DNA from: Zea mays
Lineage: Eukaryota; Streptophyta; Magnoliopsida; Poales; Poaceae
Length of the DNA stretch: 64,000 nt
Direction: 5' to 3'
NCBI RefSeq assembly: GCF_902167145.1
Contig: NC_050097.1
Coordinates: 171,956,923 to 172,020,922, forward strand
Shown here piece by piece: positions 32,970 to 45,300 of this stretch. The first letter of the stretch is position 1. Every line of letters starts with the position of its first letter. A program made the translations under genes and the position numbers. The notes beneath the pieces are model-generated. The model was not told the DNA's origin and did not search any database. It worked only from the letters and a program-made list of their open reading frames with translations.

Positions 32970-35666
32970 TTAGTTCTTGACTTTAGGTACCCAAACGGTT
33001 TTGGGTCCTTTGGCATTAGACACAAGAACTTTGGGTACCCAAACACAAGTCTTGGAGCCCTTGTGTTTGCCCCCAACAAACTTGGCAACGACCTTGCCGG
33101 ATTTGTTAGTCAAAACATATGATGCATCAAAAGTCTTAAATGAAATGCTATGTTCATTTGATGCATTAGGAATTTTCTTCTTAGGCAACTTGGCACGGGT
33201 TGGTTGCCTAGAACTAGATGTCTCACCCTTATACATAAAAGCATGATTAGGGCCAGGGTGAGACTTCCTAGAATGAATTTTTCTAATTTTGTCCTCGGGA
33301 TAACCGGCAGGGTACAAAATGTAGCCCTCGTTATCCTGAGGCATGGGAGCCTTGCCCTTAACAAAGTTAGACAAGTTCTTAGGAGGGGCATTAAGTTTGA
33401 CATTGTCTCCCCTTTGGAAGCCAATGCCATCCTTGATGCCAGGGCGTCTCCCATTATAAAGTATGCTACGAGCAAATTTAAATTTCTCATTTTCTAAGTT
33501 GTGCTCGGCAATTTTAGCATCTAGTTTAGCTATATGATCATTTTGTTGCTTAATTAAAATCATGTGATCATGAATAGCATCAACATCAATATCTCTACAT
33601 CTAGTACAAATAGTGACATGCTCAATGGTAGATGTAGAGGGTTTGCAAGAATTAAGTTCAACAATCTTAGCATGTAGTATATCATTCTTATCTCTAAGAT
33701 CGGAAATTGTAACTTTGCAAACATCAAAATCTTTTGCCTTGGTAATTAATTTCTCATTTTCACTCCTAAGGCTAGCAAGAGAAATGTTTAATTCTTCAAT
33801 CCTAGCAAGCAAATCATCATTATTATCTCTAGGATTGGGAATTGAAACATTACAAACATAAGAATCAACCTTAGCATTTAAACTAGCATTTTCATTTCTA
33901 AGGTTGTCAATCATCTCACGGCAAGTGCTTAGCTCACAAGATAGTTTTTGACATTTTTCTATTTCAAGAGCATAAGCATTTTTAACCTTAACATGTTTCT
34001 TGTTTTCCTTAATAAGGAGGTCCTCTTGGGAATCCAAAAGGTCATCCTTTTCATGAATAGCACTAACCAATTCATTCAATTTTTCCTTTTGAGCTATGTT
34101 AAGGTTAGCAAAAAGGGAACGCAAATTATCTTCCTCATCACTAGCATTGTCATCACTAGAGGATTCATATTTAGTGGAGGATTTAGATTTAACCTTCTTT
34201 TTGCCGTCCTTTGCCATGAGGCACTTGTGGCCGACGTTGGGGAAGAGAAGTCCCTTGGTGACGGCGATGTTGGCGGCGTCCTCGTCGTCGGTGGAGTCGC
34301 TAGAGCTTTCGTCGGAGTCCCACTCCCGACAAACATGGGCATCGCCGCCCTTCTTCTTGTAGTATCTCTTCTTCTCCTTTCTTCTCCCCTTCTTGTCGTC
34401 GCCCCTGTCACTATCACTTGATAATGGACATTTTGCAATAAAGTGACCGGGCTTACCACACTTGTAGCAAACCTTCTTGGAGCGGGACCTGTAGTCTTTC
34501 CCCCTCCTTTGTTTGAGGATTTGGCGGAAACTCTTGATGACGAGCGCCATCTCCTCATTGTCAAGCTTGGAGGCGTCGATTGGTTGTCTACTTGGTGTAG
34601 ACTCCTCCTTCTTCTCCTCCGTTGCCTTGAATGCAACGGGTTGAGCTTCGGATGTGGTGGCATCATCAAGCTCGTTGATCTTCCTCGAGCCTTCGATCAT
34701 GCATTCAAAACTTACAAAATTCCCGATAACTTCCTCGGGGGTCATTTTAGTATATCTAGGATTACCACGGATTAATTGAACTTGAGTAGGGTTAAGGAAA
34801 ATAAGAGATCTTAGAATAACCTTAACCATCTCGTGGTCATCCCACTTTACGCTCCCGAGGTTGCGCACTTGATTCACCAAGGTCTTGAGCCGGTTATACA
34901 TGTGTTGTGGCTCCTCCCCTTTGCGAAGCCGGAACCGACCGAGCTCCCCCTCGATCGTTTCCCGCTTGGTGATCTTGGTGAGCTCGTCTCCCTCGTGCGC
35001 GGTTTTGAGCACATCCCAAATCTCCTTGGCGCTCTTCAACCCTTGTACTTTGTTATACTCCTCTCTACTTAGAGAGGCGAGGAGTATTGTTGTTGCTTGA
35101 GAGTTGAAGTGCTCGATTTGGGCCACCTCATCCTCATCATAGTTCTCATCCCCTACCGATGGTACCTGTACACCAAACTCAACAACATCCCATATACTTT
35201 TGTGGAGCGAGGTTAGATGAAATCGCATTAAATCGCTCCACCTAGCATAATCTTCACCATCAAAAGTTGGTGGTTTGCCTAATGGGACGGAAAGTAAAGG
35301 TGTATGTTTGGAAATGCGAGGGTAGTGTAGGGGAATCTTACTATACTTCTTGCGCTCTTGGCGCTTAGAAGTGACGGAGGGCGCATCGGAGTCGGAGGTC
35401 GATGTTGATGAAGTGTCGGTCTCGTAGTAGACCACTTTCCTCATCCTCTTGTGCTTGTCTCCTTTCCGATGCGGCTTGTGGGAAGAAGATTTTTCCTTCT
35501 TCTCTTTGTGGTGAGAAGAGGAAGACTTTTTCTCCTTTCGTTTGGAGGAGTCCTTCTTCTTCTCCTTTCGCTTGGTGCGGGACTCTTCCGATGAAGTGCT
35601 CCCGTGGCTTGTAGTGGGCTTTTCGCCGGTCTCCATCTCCTTCTTGGCGTGATCTCCCGACATCAC
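32970..35666 (-). CDS. gag: Element B Gag
   Basis: An intact 898-residue Gag, the structural protein of the virus-like particle, starting 45 bp inside the 5' LTR boundary. The order is a Lys/Ser/Glu-rich N terminus (about 1-80); the copia gag core (about 125-330, with GKPPTFDGEDYARW at 130-143 and a TAKEIW-like block at about 211-217); one CCHC zinc knuckle at 400-413 (CYKCGKPGHFIAKC); acidic and basic stretches; a long coiled-coil-like region (about 540-750, rich in LRNENASL-type repeats); and a C terminus with two WVPK motifs. Stop TAA is at 32970-32972. The length is large compared with most copia Gags but typical of Sireviruses as I recall them. An adjacent Met codon at 35663 is an equally possible start. 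Confidence 0.93.
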   Translation of the reverse strand: MMSGDHAKKEMETGEKPTTSHGSTSSEESRTKRKEKKKDSSKRKEKKSSSSHHKEKKEKSSSHKPHRKGDKHKRMRKVVYYETDTSSTSTSDSDAPSVTSKRQERKKYSKIPLHYPRISKHTPLLSVPLGKPPTFDGEDYARWSDLMRFHLTSLHKSIWDVVEFGVQVPSVGDENYDEDEVAQIEHFNSQATTILLASLSREEYNKVQGLKSAKEIWDVLKTAHEGDELTKITKRETIEGELGRFRLRKGEEPQHMYNRLKTLVNQVRNLGSVKWDDHEMVKVILRSLIFLNPTQVQLIRGNPRYTKMTPEEVIGNFVSFECMIEGSRKINELDDATTSEAQPVAFKATEEKKEESTPSRQPIDASKLDNEEMALVIKSFRQILKQRRGKDYRSRSKKVCYKCGKPGHFIAKCPLSSDSDRGDDKKGRRKEKKRYYKKKGGDAHVCREWDSDESSSDSTDDEDAANIAVTKGLLFPNVGHKCLMAKDGKKKVKSKSSTKYESSSDDNASDEEDNLRSLFANLNIAQKEKLNELVSAIHEKDDLLDSQEDLLIKENKKHVKVKNAYALEIEKCQKLSCELSTCREMIDNLRNENASLNAKVDSYVCNVSIPNPRDNNDDLLARIEELNISLASLRSENEKLITKAKDFDVCKVTISDLRDKNDILHAKIVELNSCKPSTSTIEHVTICTRCRDIDVDAIHDHMILIKQQNDHIAKLDAKIAEHNLENEKFKFARSILYNGRRPGIKDGIGFQRGDNVKLNAPPKNLSNFVKGKAPMPQDNEGYILYPAGYPEDKIRKIHSRKSHPGPNHAFMYKGETSSSRQPTRAKLPKKKIPNASNEHSISFKTFDASYVLTNKSGKVVAKFVGGKHKGSKTCVWVPKVLVSNAKGPKTVWVPKVKN

Positions 35667-35696
35667 TTCGAGCGGTTAGGCTCTAATGAAGCACCG

Positions 35697-35711
35697 GGCT
35701 TTGATACCAAT
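35697..35711 (-). promoter_or_regulatory. Element B primer-binding site
   Basis: Immediately inside the 5' LTR, the minus strand reads ATTGGTATCAAAGCC. The TGGTATCA core is complementary to the 3' end of plant initiator tRNA-Met, as in other copia elements. Elements A and D have the same core. Confidence 0.85.
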
Positions 35712-37001
35712 TGATAGTCGCCTAGAGGGGGGGTGAATAGGGCGAAACTGAAATTTACAAATATAAACACAACTACAAGCCGGGTTAGCGTTAGAAATAT
35801 AAACGAGTCCACGAGAGAGGGCGCAAAACAAATCGCGAGCAAATAATGAAGTGTGACACACGGATTTGTTTTACCGAGGTTCGGTTCTCTCAAACCTACT
35901 CCCCGTTGAGGAGGCCACAAAGGCCGGGTCTCTTTCAACCCTTCCCTCTCTCAAACGGTCCCTCGGACCGAGTGAGCTTCTCTTCTCAAATTAAAGCCGG
36001 GAACAAAACTTCCCCGCAAGGGCCACCACACAATTGGTGCCTCTTGCCTTGATTACAATGGAGTTTTGATCACAAGAACAAGTGAGAAAGAAAAGAAGCA
36101 ATCCAAGCGCAAGAGCTCAAATGAACACGGCAAATCACTCTCACTAGTCGCTAGGGCTTTGTGTGGAAATTGGAGAGGATTTGATCTCTTTGGTGTGTCT
36201 AGAATTGAATGCTAGAGCTCTTGTAGTAGTTGAGAAGTGGAAAACTTGGATGCAATGAATGGTGGGGTGGTTGGGGTATTTATAGCCCCAACCACCAAAA
36301 GTGGCCGTTGGGAGGCTGTCTGTTCGATGGCGCACCGGACAGTCCGGTGCCCCCTGCCACGTCATCACTGTCGTTGGATTCTGACCGTTGGAGCTTCTGA
36401 CTTGTGGGCCCGCCTGGGTGTCCGGTGCACACCGGACATGTACTGTTTGCTGTCCGGTGTGCCAGCATGGGCGATTCTGACTCCTGTGCGCGCTGCGCGC
36501 GCATTTATTGCTCCGCAGAGAGCCGTTGGCGCGGAGATAGCCGTTGCTCCGGAGTCGCACCGGACAGTCCGGTGCACACCGGACAGTCCGGTGAATTATA
36601 GTGGACTAGCCGTTGGAGTTTCCCGAAGCTGGCGAGTTCCTGAGGCCGACCTCCCTTGGCGCACCGGACACTGTCCGGTGTACACCGGACAGTCCGGTGA
36701 ATTATAGCGCGAGTGCCTCTGGAAATTCCCGACGGTAGCAAGTTCGTGGTGGAGTCCTCTGGTGCACCGGACATGTCCGGTGGCACACCGGACAGTCCGG
36801 TGCGCCAGACCAGAGGTGCCTTCGGTTGGCCCTTTGCTCCTTTGTTGAATCCAAAACTTGGTCTTTTTATTGGCTGAGTGTGAACCTTTTACACCTGTAT
36901 AATCTATACACTTGGGCAAACTAGTTAGTCCAATTATTTGTGTTGGGCAATTCAACCACCAAAATTAATCAGGGACTAGGTGTAAGCCTAATTCCCTTTC
37001 A
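35712..37001 (-). repeat. Element B 5' LTR
   Basis: 1290 bp with TG...CA ends. It acts as promoter for the element, with a minus-strand CTATAAATA box at 36277-36285. The palindrome cluster (about 36330-36805) should lie upstream of the start site. It is nearly identical to the 3' LTR. Confidence 0.95.
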
Positions 37002-37006
37002 AAATC

Positions 37007-38751
37007 TTTACACCTATTACAAATAGACACATGCTCCACAGATGATCTAGTAATATTCACCTTTTCTAGCTTAGCATTTAAATCATCATTTAACCTCTTA
37101 AGACTAGACATAGATTCATTACAAGAGGATAATTCAGAAGAAAGAATTTCATTTCTCTTAACTTCTAAAGCAAGAGATTTTTCAGCATTAACAAGTTTAT
37201 CATGTTCTTCATAAAGAATATCTTCTTGTTTTTCTAACAACCTATCTTTCTCATTAAGGGCATCAATTAGTTCATTAATTTTATTAACTTTGGATCTATC
37301 TAAACCCTTAAAGAGATCACTATAGTCTATATCATTATCAGATTCCACATCACTAGAAGAAGTGTACTTAGGAGTATCTCGAGTATGTACCTTATCCTTA
37401 GCCATGAGGCATGTGTGATGCTCGTTGAGGAAGAGGGAGGATATGTCGAAGGTGGAGGCAGCCAGTCCTTCATCGTCGGAGTCGGATGAAGAACAGTTGG
37501 AGTCCCATTCCTTGCCCATGTGTGCCTCGCCCTTTGCCTTCCTGTAGTTTTTCTTCCTCTCCTTCTTCCCTTTCTTTTCTTGTGCCTGGTCATTATCATT
37601 ATTGGAACACTTTGCTATAAAATGATTAGACTTACAACATTTGAAGCAAGAGCGCTTTCCCCTTGATTTATTCTTGTTAGGATACTCCTTGCGTCCCTTC
37701 AAAGTGGTCTTGAAACATTTGATTACAAGCGTCATTTCCTCCTCATTGAGCCCCGCAGCCTCCACTTGTGCCACCTTGTTAGGTAGTGGCTTCTTGTTGC
37801 TTGTTGCCTTAAGGGCAACGGGTTGCGGCTCGTAGAGTGGGAGCAGTACGTTTGCAATGTCATCCACGTACCTTGCTTCCTTCACCATCATGCTCGCTTA
37901 CAAATTTTCCGAGAATTTCTCCAGGCGTCATCTTGGTGTACCTAGGGTTTTCACAGATGAGGTTTACAAGATGAAGATCGATAACAATAAATGACCTTAA
38001 CATGAGTCGAACGACATCATGATCCGTCCATCTCATACTCCCATAGCTCCGGATCTTGTTTACTAGGGTCTTGAGCCTGTTGTACGTTTATGTTGGCTCC
38101 TCCCCCTCTTCATGGCGAACCTTCCCAGTTCACCTTCCACCAACTCCATCTTGGTGATCATGGTGGCGTCGTTTCCCTCATGAGAAATCTTGAGGGTGTC
38201 CCATAATTGCTTGGCATTATCCAAGCCACTAAATTTATTGTATTTATCCCCGCATACAGATGTTAACAAAATAATAGTAGCTTGGGCATTTTTATGTATT
38301 TGCTCATTTATAAAAATAGGATTATCACTACTATCAAAATGCATCCCATTTTCCACTATTTCCCAAATAATAGGATGGAGAGAGAACAAATGACTGCACA
38401 TTTTATGACTCCAGAAAGAATAATATTCTCCATCGAAGTGAGGGGGTTTTCAAGTGTAATAGATAAAAAATGAGCATTTGAATTATACGGGATGCGAGAA
38501 TAATCAAAAGAATAGTTGTGATTAACCGTTTTCTTTTTCGACGAATAGTCTTCGTCATCGCCATCCCTTGGTGAAGAGGAGGAGGCGTCGCTGTCGTAGT
38601 AGATGATCTTCTTGATGCGCCTCTTCTTCTTTCCATCTTTCTTCTTGTTGTTTGAGCCTGAGTCGGTGGGCTTGTCACCTTTTGGCTCATCAACATAGAG
38701 AGTCTCCTTCTCCTTATCGTTGATCACCATCCCCTTACCTTTAGGATCCAT
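37007..38751 (-). pseudogene. gag: Element A gag, N-terminal and central part
   Basis: Minus-strand gag beginning MDPKGKGMVIND at 38751. The core block near 38330-38130 contains LWDTLKISHEG. A CCHC knuckle CFKCCKSNHFIAKC lies near 37655-37615, and a coiled-coil part follows to 37007. Frame changes near 38400 and 38090 break it, and element B cuts it at 37006/27530. It is homologous to the intact gag of element B. Confidence 0.85.
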
Positions 38752-38796
38752 CTCTTCGAACGGTTAGTCCCTGAATGAAGAGTACAACTCTGATAC

Positions 38797-39428
38797 TATG
38801 GGGGACAGATATCCCCCGGTTCCACTGGAAGGATAAAAGACCTCACAAAAGGCCCAGGGGCCCAGTAAATCGTAAGGTCATCCCTTCGTGGGCCTAGGGA
38901 GGAACGACCGGTGAAGAAGATTGACACAGGGCCGGATTGGTGCAAGCCCAGACAGCCCAATGACTTCGAGCGAGTAATCACAATGGTGACCCGACCTTCC
39001 CGTGCTGGAACCCCGTACAACGGAACCAAGCGAGGATGGGTCGACGGAACTATAGAAGGATAGATTCAATTGGTTCACTGTCATTTAGGCGCATGCTGTT
39101 ATCATATCCACATGTAATGCCCCACGGTCGAATATATAAGGCCTAGGGGGCACCCCTTCAGAACGATCGATCTCACTACCCAGCCATCTACCCCAACTCT
39201 CTACGTTCCTCGCACTAGAGAGTTCCCTTGTAATCCACCATATAAAACATTCCCGCTAGGACATAGGGTGTTACGCATCTCTAAGCGGCCTGAACCTGTA
39301 CACCATTGTTCACAGTTTCTCGTGTGCCCTGCACGAACCATCGAGCTACAGTCGGTAACACCGTCCTACTCCTAAAAAACACCTTGAGGGGCAACCCCGG
39401 GTGTGCGGTCGGACCCAAAACACTGACA
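38797..39428 (+). repeat. Element C 5' LTR
   Basis: 632 bp. It begins TATGGGGGACAG where the 3' LTR begins TGTGGGGGACAG, so the terminal TG has become TA. A TATATAAGG box lies at 39134-39142. It ends CACTGACA at 39428. Confidence 0.92.
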
Positions 39429-39450
39429 GCTGGCGCGCCAGGTAGGGGGT
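39429..39450 (+). promoter_or_regulatory. Element C primer-binding site
   Basis: GCTGGCGCGCCAGGTAGGGG directly follows the 5' LTR. The same sequence recurs on the minus strand at 57209-57228, next to another gypsy LTR remnant. Confidence 0.85.
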
Positions 39451-39474
39451 GTGTCGCCGATCTAAGCTAGCTCA

Positions 39475-42319
39475 ATGGCCGTCACCTTCCTCCACAAGAT
39501 CATCCTCCGCCTCGGATCCGTGTTCTGCTTTGGAACTATCTCATTTGTAGCGGATGAGGAAGGAACTCTACATCGCATCGCAGATCCGCAAAGGAGGAAG
39601 TCTCCTCCAACAACCTTCGAAAATATCGAGGTGAAGCAGGGAAAAGCGCAACCTCCAGCGCTCCGAAAAAAGATCGCCTTCAGCAAGCCAGGAGCCGAGG
39701 ACCCGCTGACCCGGAGAACTCCAGTGTCTACCTCTTCGACGAAAGAATGGACACAAATCGCAAGGAAGAAAGAAACAAATAAAACCGGGAGGAAGCAAGT
39801 TGTTCTTTCTGTGCCTCCGCCCTCAAAGGAGAACAGAAAGAAGATCATCGCGACAGCTGCACCATTCTACCCCGACGTCCTCTTCATTGGGAGAGTGGAG
39901 TCACCCCCCGTCTCCGACGACGAGCCAACTGCACCCGGAGAGGAACCTCCTCAGCGGGAATCCCGCCGACGAAGGAACCGACGCCGAAATATCCGACGAC
40001 ATCATGAGGCCGGAGAGCGGGACCCGGAGCAGCCTGTATCGCGAGACGAGGTCTCAGAGATAGGAGAAACTCCGGAGGAACGTGTCTTCAGGGAACAAAG
40101 GAATTCCCGACGTCGTGATCGCCGACGGGCTCAGGAACAAGCCGAGCAGGAGGCAAGGCAACGTCGGGAAAATCCACTCTTCGGGCGCAACCTGAACCCC
40201 GACTTCGCCCGAGCCATGAACACGCCGAGTGAAGTCGGAGGGGTGCTGGCTCGGATAGCTGATGGGCTCCCTCGGACTCCCGACGCCGAGGGCTATCGGC
40301 GGCTGTTCACTCAGGCAGCCAATCACCTTCTATGTCTCGCTCACCCGCCGAACGATCTACGACACGCCATCAACAGTCGCCAGGACGCGCGAAGTTCCAT
40401 CAACGCCTCGCGTGAATGACGACACGAGAACAAGATCCGCCGCAGGGAAGAGTACGACAGGGACCACGACATCCCAGCCCGGAGTCAGGCCGCCAGGACT
40501 GAGTCGACAACGGCTTCGACTGGTGGTACCACCCGGGGACGATCGAGGCACCACGACAACCACTCCCCCCCGGGACAGACATCATCCCCGACGACAGGAA
40601 GACACATGTGGAGTGTCTGCACTTACTCCACGCCTCAGGGCCATTCAATGGCCTCCTAACTTCAAGGTATCCAATGTCGACAAATATGAACCTAAGCAGG
40701 ATCCAGGAGGCTGGCTGGCCGTCTACACCACTGCTGCTCGAGCTGCCGGGGCGACCGAGGACGTAATGACCGCATACTTACCCATTGTCCTCGGGCAAGA
40801 CGCGCTGCAATGGCTGCGACATCTACCCCGACACTCCATCGACGACTAGGGCGACTTCAGTCGAGGCTTCACCGCCAACTTTCAGTCCCTCTCCGACAAA
40901 CCGGCGCAACCATGGGACCTCAAATACATCAAGCGCCGGGGGGATGAAACTCTCCGGTTGTACCTCAAAAGGTTCCAGACCATGAGAAATCGCATCCCCG
41001 AGGTCGCGGAGGCAGCAGTGATCGAGGATTTCTACAGAGGATCCAACGACTCGGCCTTCGTCCGCACCATATTACAGAAGGCGCCGACTACCTCCGAGAA
41101 ACTGTTCTGGGAAGCCGACCTCTACCTCACCGCTGTCGAGCGAGCCCAGGACCTCATCGGAGGAGCGAAGCCTGCACCAGCTGCACCACGACGCGATACA
41201 AACCAGCAACCCGACAAACGCTGGGAGAAGAGGCCTCGCGAAGAAGTTCACGCCGCCAGACCACCCGCCTCTCGCGCCTGGGGAGGACCTCATGGAGGCG
41301 AACGCACGCTGGACGACATCCTCGACGCCCAGTGCCCGGACCACAAGGACATGCGCCACACCCTTCGGAACTGCAGAGACTTCAAGCACTCCGTCGGGCA
41401 CGGTCGACCCTTCCAACCTCTACCTCCTCCTCCGCCGCGGGGAGGACCAGGAGAACCGCGACAACCCCAGCAACAGGAGGAGGGAGGAGGTGGAGCCTTC
41501 CCACGCGTCGATAGAGAGGTCAACGTCATCTTCGGCGGACACGGATCGCAAGAGAATAGAAGACAACAAAATCTCAACGATCGCCAAATACTGGTGGTGA
41601 CCACCGGTCCTCCCGCTCCGTACCGATGGTCGGAGCACCCGATCACCTTCACTCGGGCAGATCAATGGCTCAACTTCGACCACCCAGGCAAATACCCACT
41701 CCTCGTCGATCCGGTGATCCGAGAGAGCAGGGTGAAGAAGGTATTAGTGGATGGGGGGAGCAGCATCAACGTCACCTTCCCCCGGACACTCCAAGGCTTG
41801 AGAGTTCACCTCAAAGAGCTCCACGAGTCAGATACTCCTTTCTTCGGCATCGTGCCGACTGAAGGAGAATACCCGCTGGGCCACATCTACATGTTGGTCA
41901 CCTTCGGAACTCCGGAGAACTATAGAACCGAGTTCCTAAGGTTCGAAGTGGCAAACTTCGACTGTGGGTACAACGCCATCATCGGGAGGCTTGGATTGGC
42001 GAAATTCATGGCCATTCCACATTACACATACATGATATTGAAGATGCCAGGGCCGCAAGGGATCATAACTGTGCGCGCTGACTTCCAAGGCGCCGCAGAA
42101 TGTTTCCAAGTAGCCATCCAGGCGGCCCTCACCACCAAACCATCAACGACTTCTTCTGTGCAGGCAAACTCTAAGCCTGAGGAAGACCTCGTAGTGCCTG
42201 CGAATGAAGCTCAAGCCGCAAACTCTATGCGGCCGACTGAAGAAACTAAAAGGATCAACCTCGGGTTCGCTGATGAACGCAAGACCGCCATCATCAGCTC
42301 CAACCTGGACGACAAATAG
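39475..42319 (+). pseudogene. gag: Element C gag and protease, broken
   Basis: Gag begins with ATG at 39475, 46 bp after the LTR. The N-terminal part is basic with an Arg-rich block (RRRRNRRR) near 39965. The frame meets TGA at 40417-40419 and moves to the next frame before about 40610. The conserved gag core (DPGGWLAVYTTAARAAG, then LQWLRHLP) lies at 40707-40835. A TAG at 40847-40849 replaces a tryptophan conserved in the family. The core continues (LKYIKRRGDETLRLYLKRF) to 40975. The protease site VDGGSSINV is at 41745-41771. TAG at 42317-42319 ends the frame. The stops fit C-to-T or G-to-A decay. No CCHC knuckle is obvious. Confidence 0.88.
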
Positions 42320-45300
42320 GAAAGCGCGCTCGTCCAGTTCCTGTAAGATAACCGAGACGTATTCGCATGGCAACCTACGGATATGCCAGGAGTTCTGAGA
42401 GAACTGGCCGAGCACAAACTGAAGGTCTACCCCCAGGCGAGGCCCATTTGACAAAAGTTACGTCGTTTTATGCCCGACAAAAGAGAGGCCATTCGCGCTG
42501 AGCTGGCTCGCTTGGTCGCGGCGGGATTTATTAGAGAGGTGTTACATCCCGAGTGGTTAGCCAATCCTGTTCTTGTACTCAAAAAGAATAAAGTGGATTG
42601 GCGCATGTGCGTCGACTATACAGATCTCAACAAACACTGTCCAAAGGATCCCTTCGGGCTCCCTAGGATACATCAGGTGGTAGATTCCACTGCTGGATGT
42701 TCTGTGCTGTCTTTCTTGGACTGCTACTCTGGGTATCACCATATTAGCTTGGCGAAAGAAGATGAGGAAAAAACAACGTTCATCACTCCATTCGGTGCCT
42801 TCTGCTATACCTCCATGTCGTTCGGCTTCAGAAACGCTGGAGCAACTTATCAGAGAGCTATTCAAACATGCTTAGCCGATCACTGGGGCAAGCGTGTGGA
42901 AGCTTATGTGGATGATGTGGTAATCAAAACAGAAAATTCGGAAAATTTCATTGAAGATTTACAGCTGGTTTTCAACAGTCTGCGGCGATATCGATGGAAG
43001 CTTAATCCCGAAAAATGTGTCTTCGGGGTACCGACAGGAAAGTTACTCGGGTTTATTGTCAGCCACCGGGGAATTGAAGCTAATCCAGAAAAGATCGAAG
43101 CTATCATGAAGATGGAGGCACCGCGATCACAAAAGAAACTTCAAAGACTTACCGGATGTATGGCAGCCCTGAGCAGATTCATATCCAGGCTGGGAGAAAA
43201 AGGCCTACCATTTTATAAGTTACTCAAAAAGGTGGACAAGTTTCAGTGGACCTCAGAAGCACAGGAAGCCCTAAACGCATTGAAGAAGTTCTTGACAACA
43301 CCACCAGTGCTGAAACCGCCACGACGGGCCACGTCGACTCAACCAGCTGAAGATTTGCTGCTGTATATCTCTTGCACGACTCACGTGGTGAGCACCGTGT
43401 TGGTAGTCGAGCGAGCAGAAGAAGGACATGCCTACCCAGTGCAAAATCCCGTTTATTTCATCAGTGAAGTTCTGGGTCCCTCGAAGAAAAAATACCCTCA
43501 AGTTCAGAAGCTATTATATGCAGTACTTCTAACTGCAGGCAAGCTACGTCACTACTTCGACGACCACAAAGTCATAATAGTCACTGGTTTTCCGATAGGG
43601 GATATTCTTCACAACAAAGAAGCCATTGGCAGAATAGCCAAGTGGGCCTGCGAGCTGGGATCTCATGACATTGAATTTCGACCTCGCACTACCATCAAAA
43701 CTCAAGCACTGGTTGATTTCGTATCAGAGTGGACTGAACAACAAGTACCAGATAATCCAGAAACTGCAGAAGTATGGTGAATGTATTTTGATGGCTCGTT
43801 AAAGCTGCAGGGAGCAGGCGCGGGGATCCTCTTTACCGCACCTGGGGGCGAGCACCTCAGATATGCCCTTCAGTTGTTATTTCCAGCCTCTAACAATGCA
43901 GCCGAATATGAAGCTCTAATTCATGGACTGAACATCGCTATATCACTGGGCATCAAGAGACTGATGGTATTCGGAGATTCTCTGGTAGTCATAAGCCAGA
44001 TAAACAAAGAATGGGATTGTTCGAGCGATTCCATGGGAAAATACTGCACTGCCGTCCGGAAACTAGAGGATAAATTTGAAGGTCTGGAATTTCACCATAT
44101 AGAGAGAGATCGAAACACGGCAGCTGATGTATTTTCCAAGCTAGGATCCAGTCGAATTCAGGTCCCACCTGGAGTCTTCGTTCAAGAAATACCACACCCA
44201 AGCATCTCACTAGATCAGGCAGAAGAATGTAATACCTTGAGCCAGCTAGAGTCAGATTCCGATGACTGGAGGAAGCCGATCATCAGATATATAAAGAACG
44301 AAGAGGAACCAGATGACAAAAATGCGGCCGAGCGCATCGCTAGACAGTCAGCTCACTACACACTCATTGGGGAAACACTATACAGAAGGGGCGCATCGGG
44401 CGTCCTCATGAAATGCATTCTCTCATCTACTGGGAAGCAACTTCTGGATGAGGTCCATGCTGGGCAATGTGGAATACACGCAGCATCCTCTTACTAGTCG
44501 GGAAAGTCTTCAGGTCGGGATTCTATTGGCCAACAACAAAAAGTGATGCAGCCGAGTTAGTTCAGAGGTGCGAAGCCTGCCAGTACTTGTCAAAACAACA
44601 ACATCTACTAGCGCAGCAACTGCAGACCATACCAGTAACTTGGCTGTTCGCATGCTGGGGACTGGATATGATTGGACCTTTCAAGAAAGCTCAAGGAGGA
44701 TACACTCATATACTGGTAGCAATCGACAAATTCACTAAATGGATAGAGTTCAAACCCATTGCTTCTTTAACTTCAGCTAAGGCCGTGGAATTCATACAAG
44801 ACATAATATTCAGATTCGGAATACCAAATAGTATCATAACTGACCTAGGATCCAACTTCACAAGTTTAGAGTTCTTCGATTTCTGCGAACAAAAGAGTAT
44901 TCAGATCAAATACGCTTCGGTGGCACACCCAAGAGCCAACGGGCAGGTTGAAAGAGCTAACGGGATGATATTAGAGGCACTCAGGAAAAAAGTCTTCGAT
45001 AAAGATGAAAAGTTCGCAGGAAAGTGGATAAGTGAGTTGCCCTACGTTGTTTGGAGCCTAAGAACTCAACCTAGTCGAGCTCTGCATGGAAATACTCCTT
45101 TCTTCATGGTCTATGGTTCAGAGGCAGTACTACCTGCTGATCTCAAATTTGGGGCGCCAAGGTTGATCTTTGAAAACATAGCAGAAGCCGAGGCTACTAG
45201 GCTGGAGGATGTTGATGTACTCGAAGAAGAACGGCTGAACACGGTAATTCAGTCAGCACGGTATCAACTAACTCTGAGATGCTATCACGATAAGACCATG

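Larger units (their letters stand above)
27535..37001 (-). mobile_element. Element B: intact Ty1/copia (Opie-like Sirevirus), recent insertion
   Basis: A 9467-bp minus-strand element inserted in the gag of element A, flanked by AAATC at 27530-27534 and 37002-37006. LTRs are 27535-28865 (1331 bp) and 35712-37001 (1290 bp). They differ by about three substitutions and by two indels of 19 and 22 bp that each remove one palindrome unit. The primer-binding site (TGGTATCAAAGC, one mismatch to the usual initiator-tRNA complement) and the polypurine tract (CAAAAAGGGGGAGAT) are in place. Gag (898 aa) and pol (1080 aa) frames are uninterrupted. This is the youngest and most complete element in the window and may be capable of activity. 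No env-like ORF follows pol. Confidence 0.95.

Noticed and set aside
36144..36955. Several ORFs over 90 codons in the element B LTR
   Set aside because: They arise from translation of GC-rich palindromes (TVRC/SGAP repeats) and appear in both LTRs and several frames.
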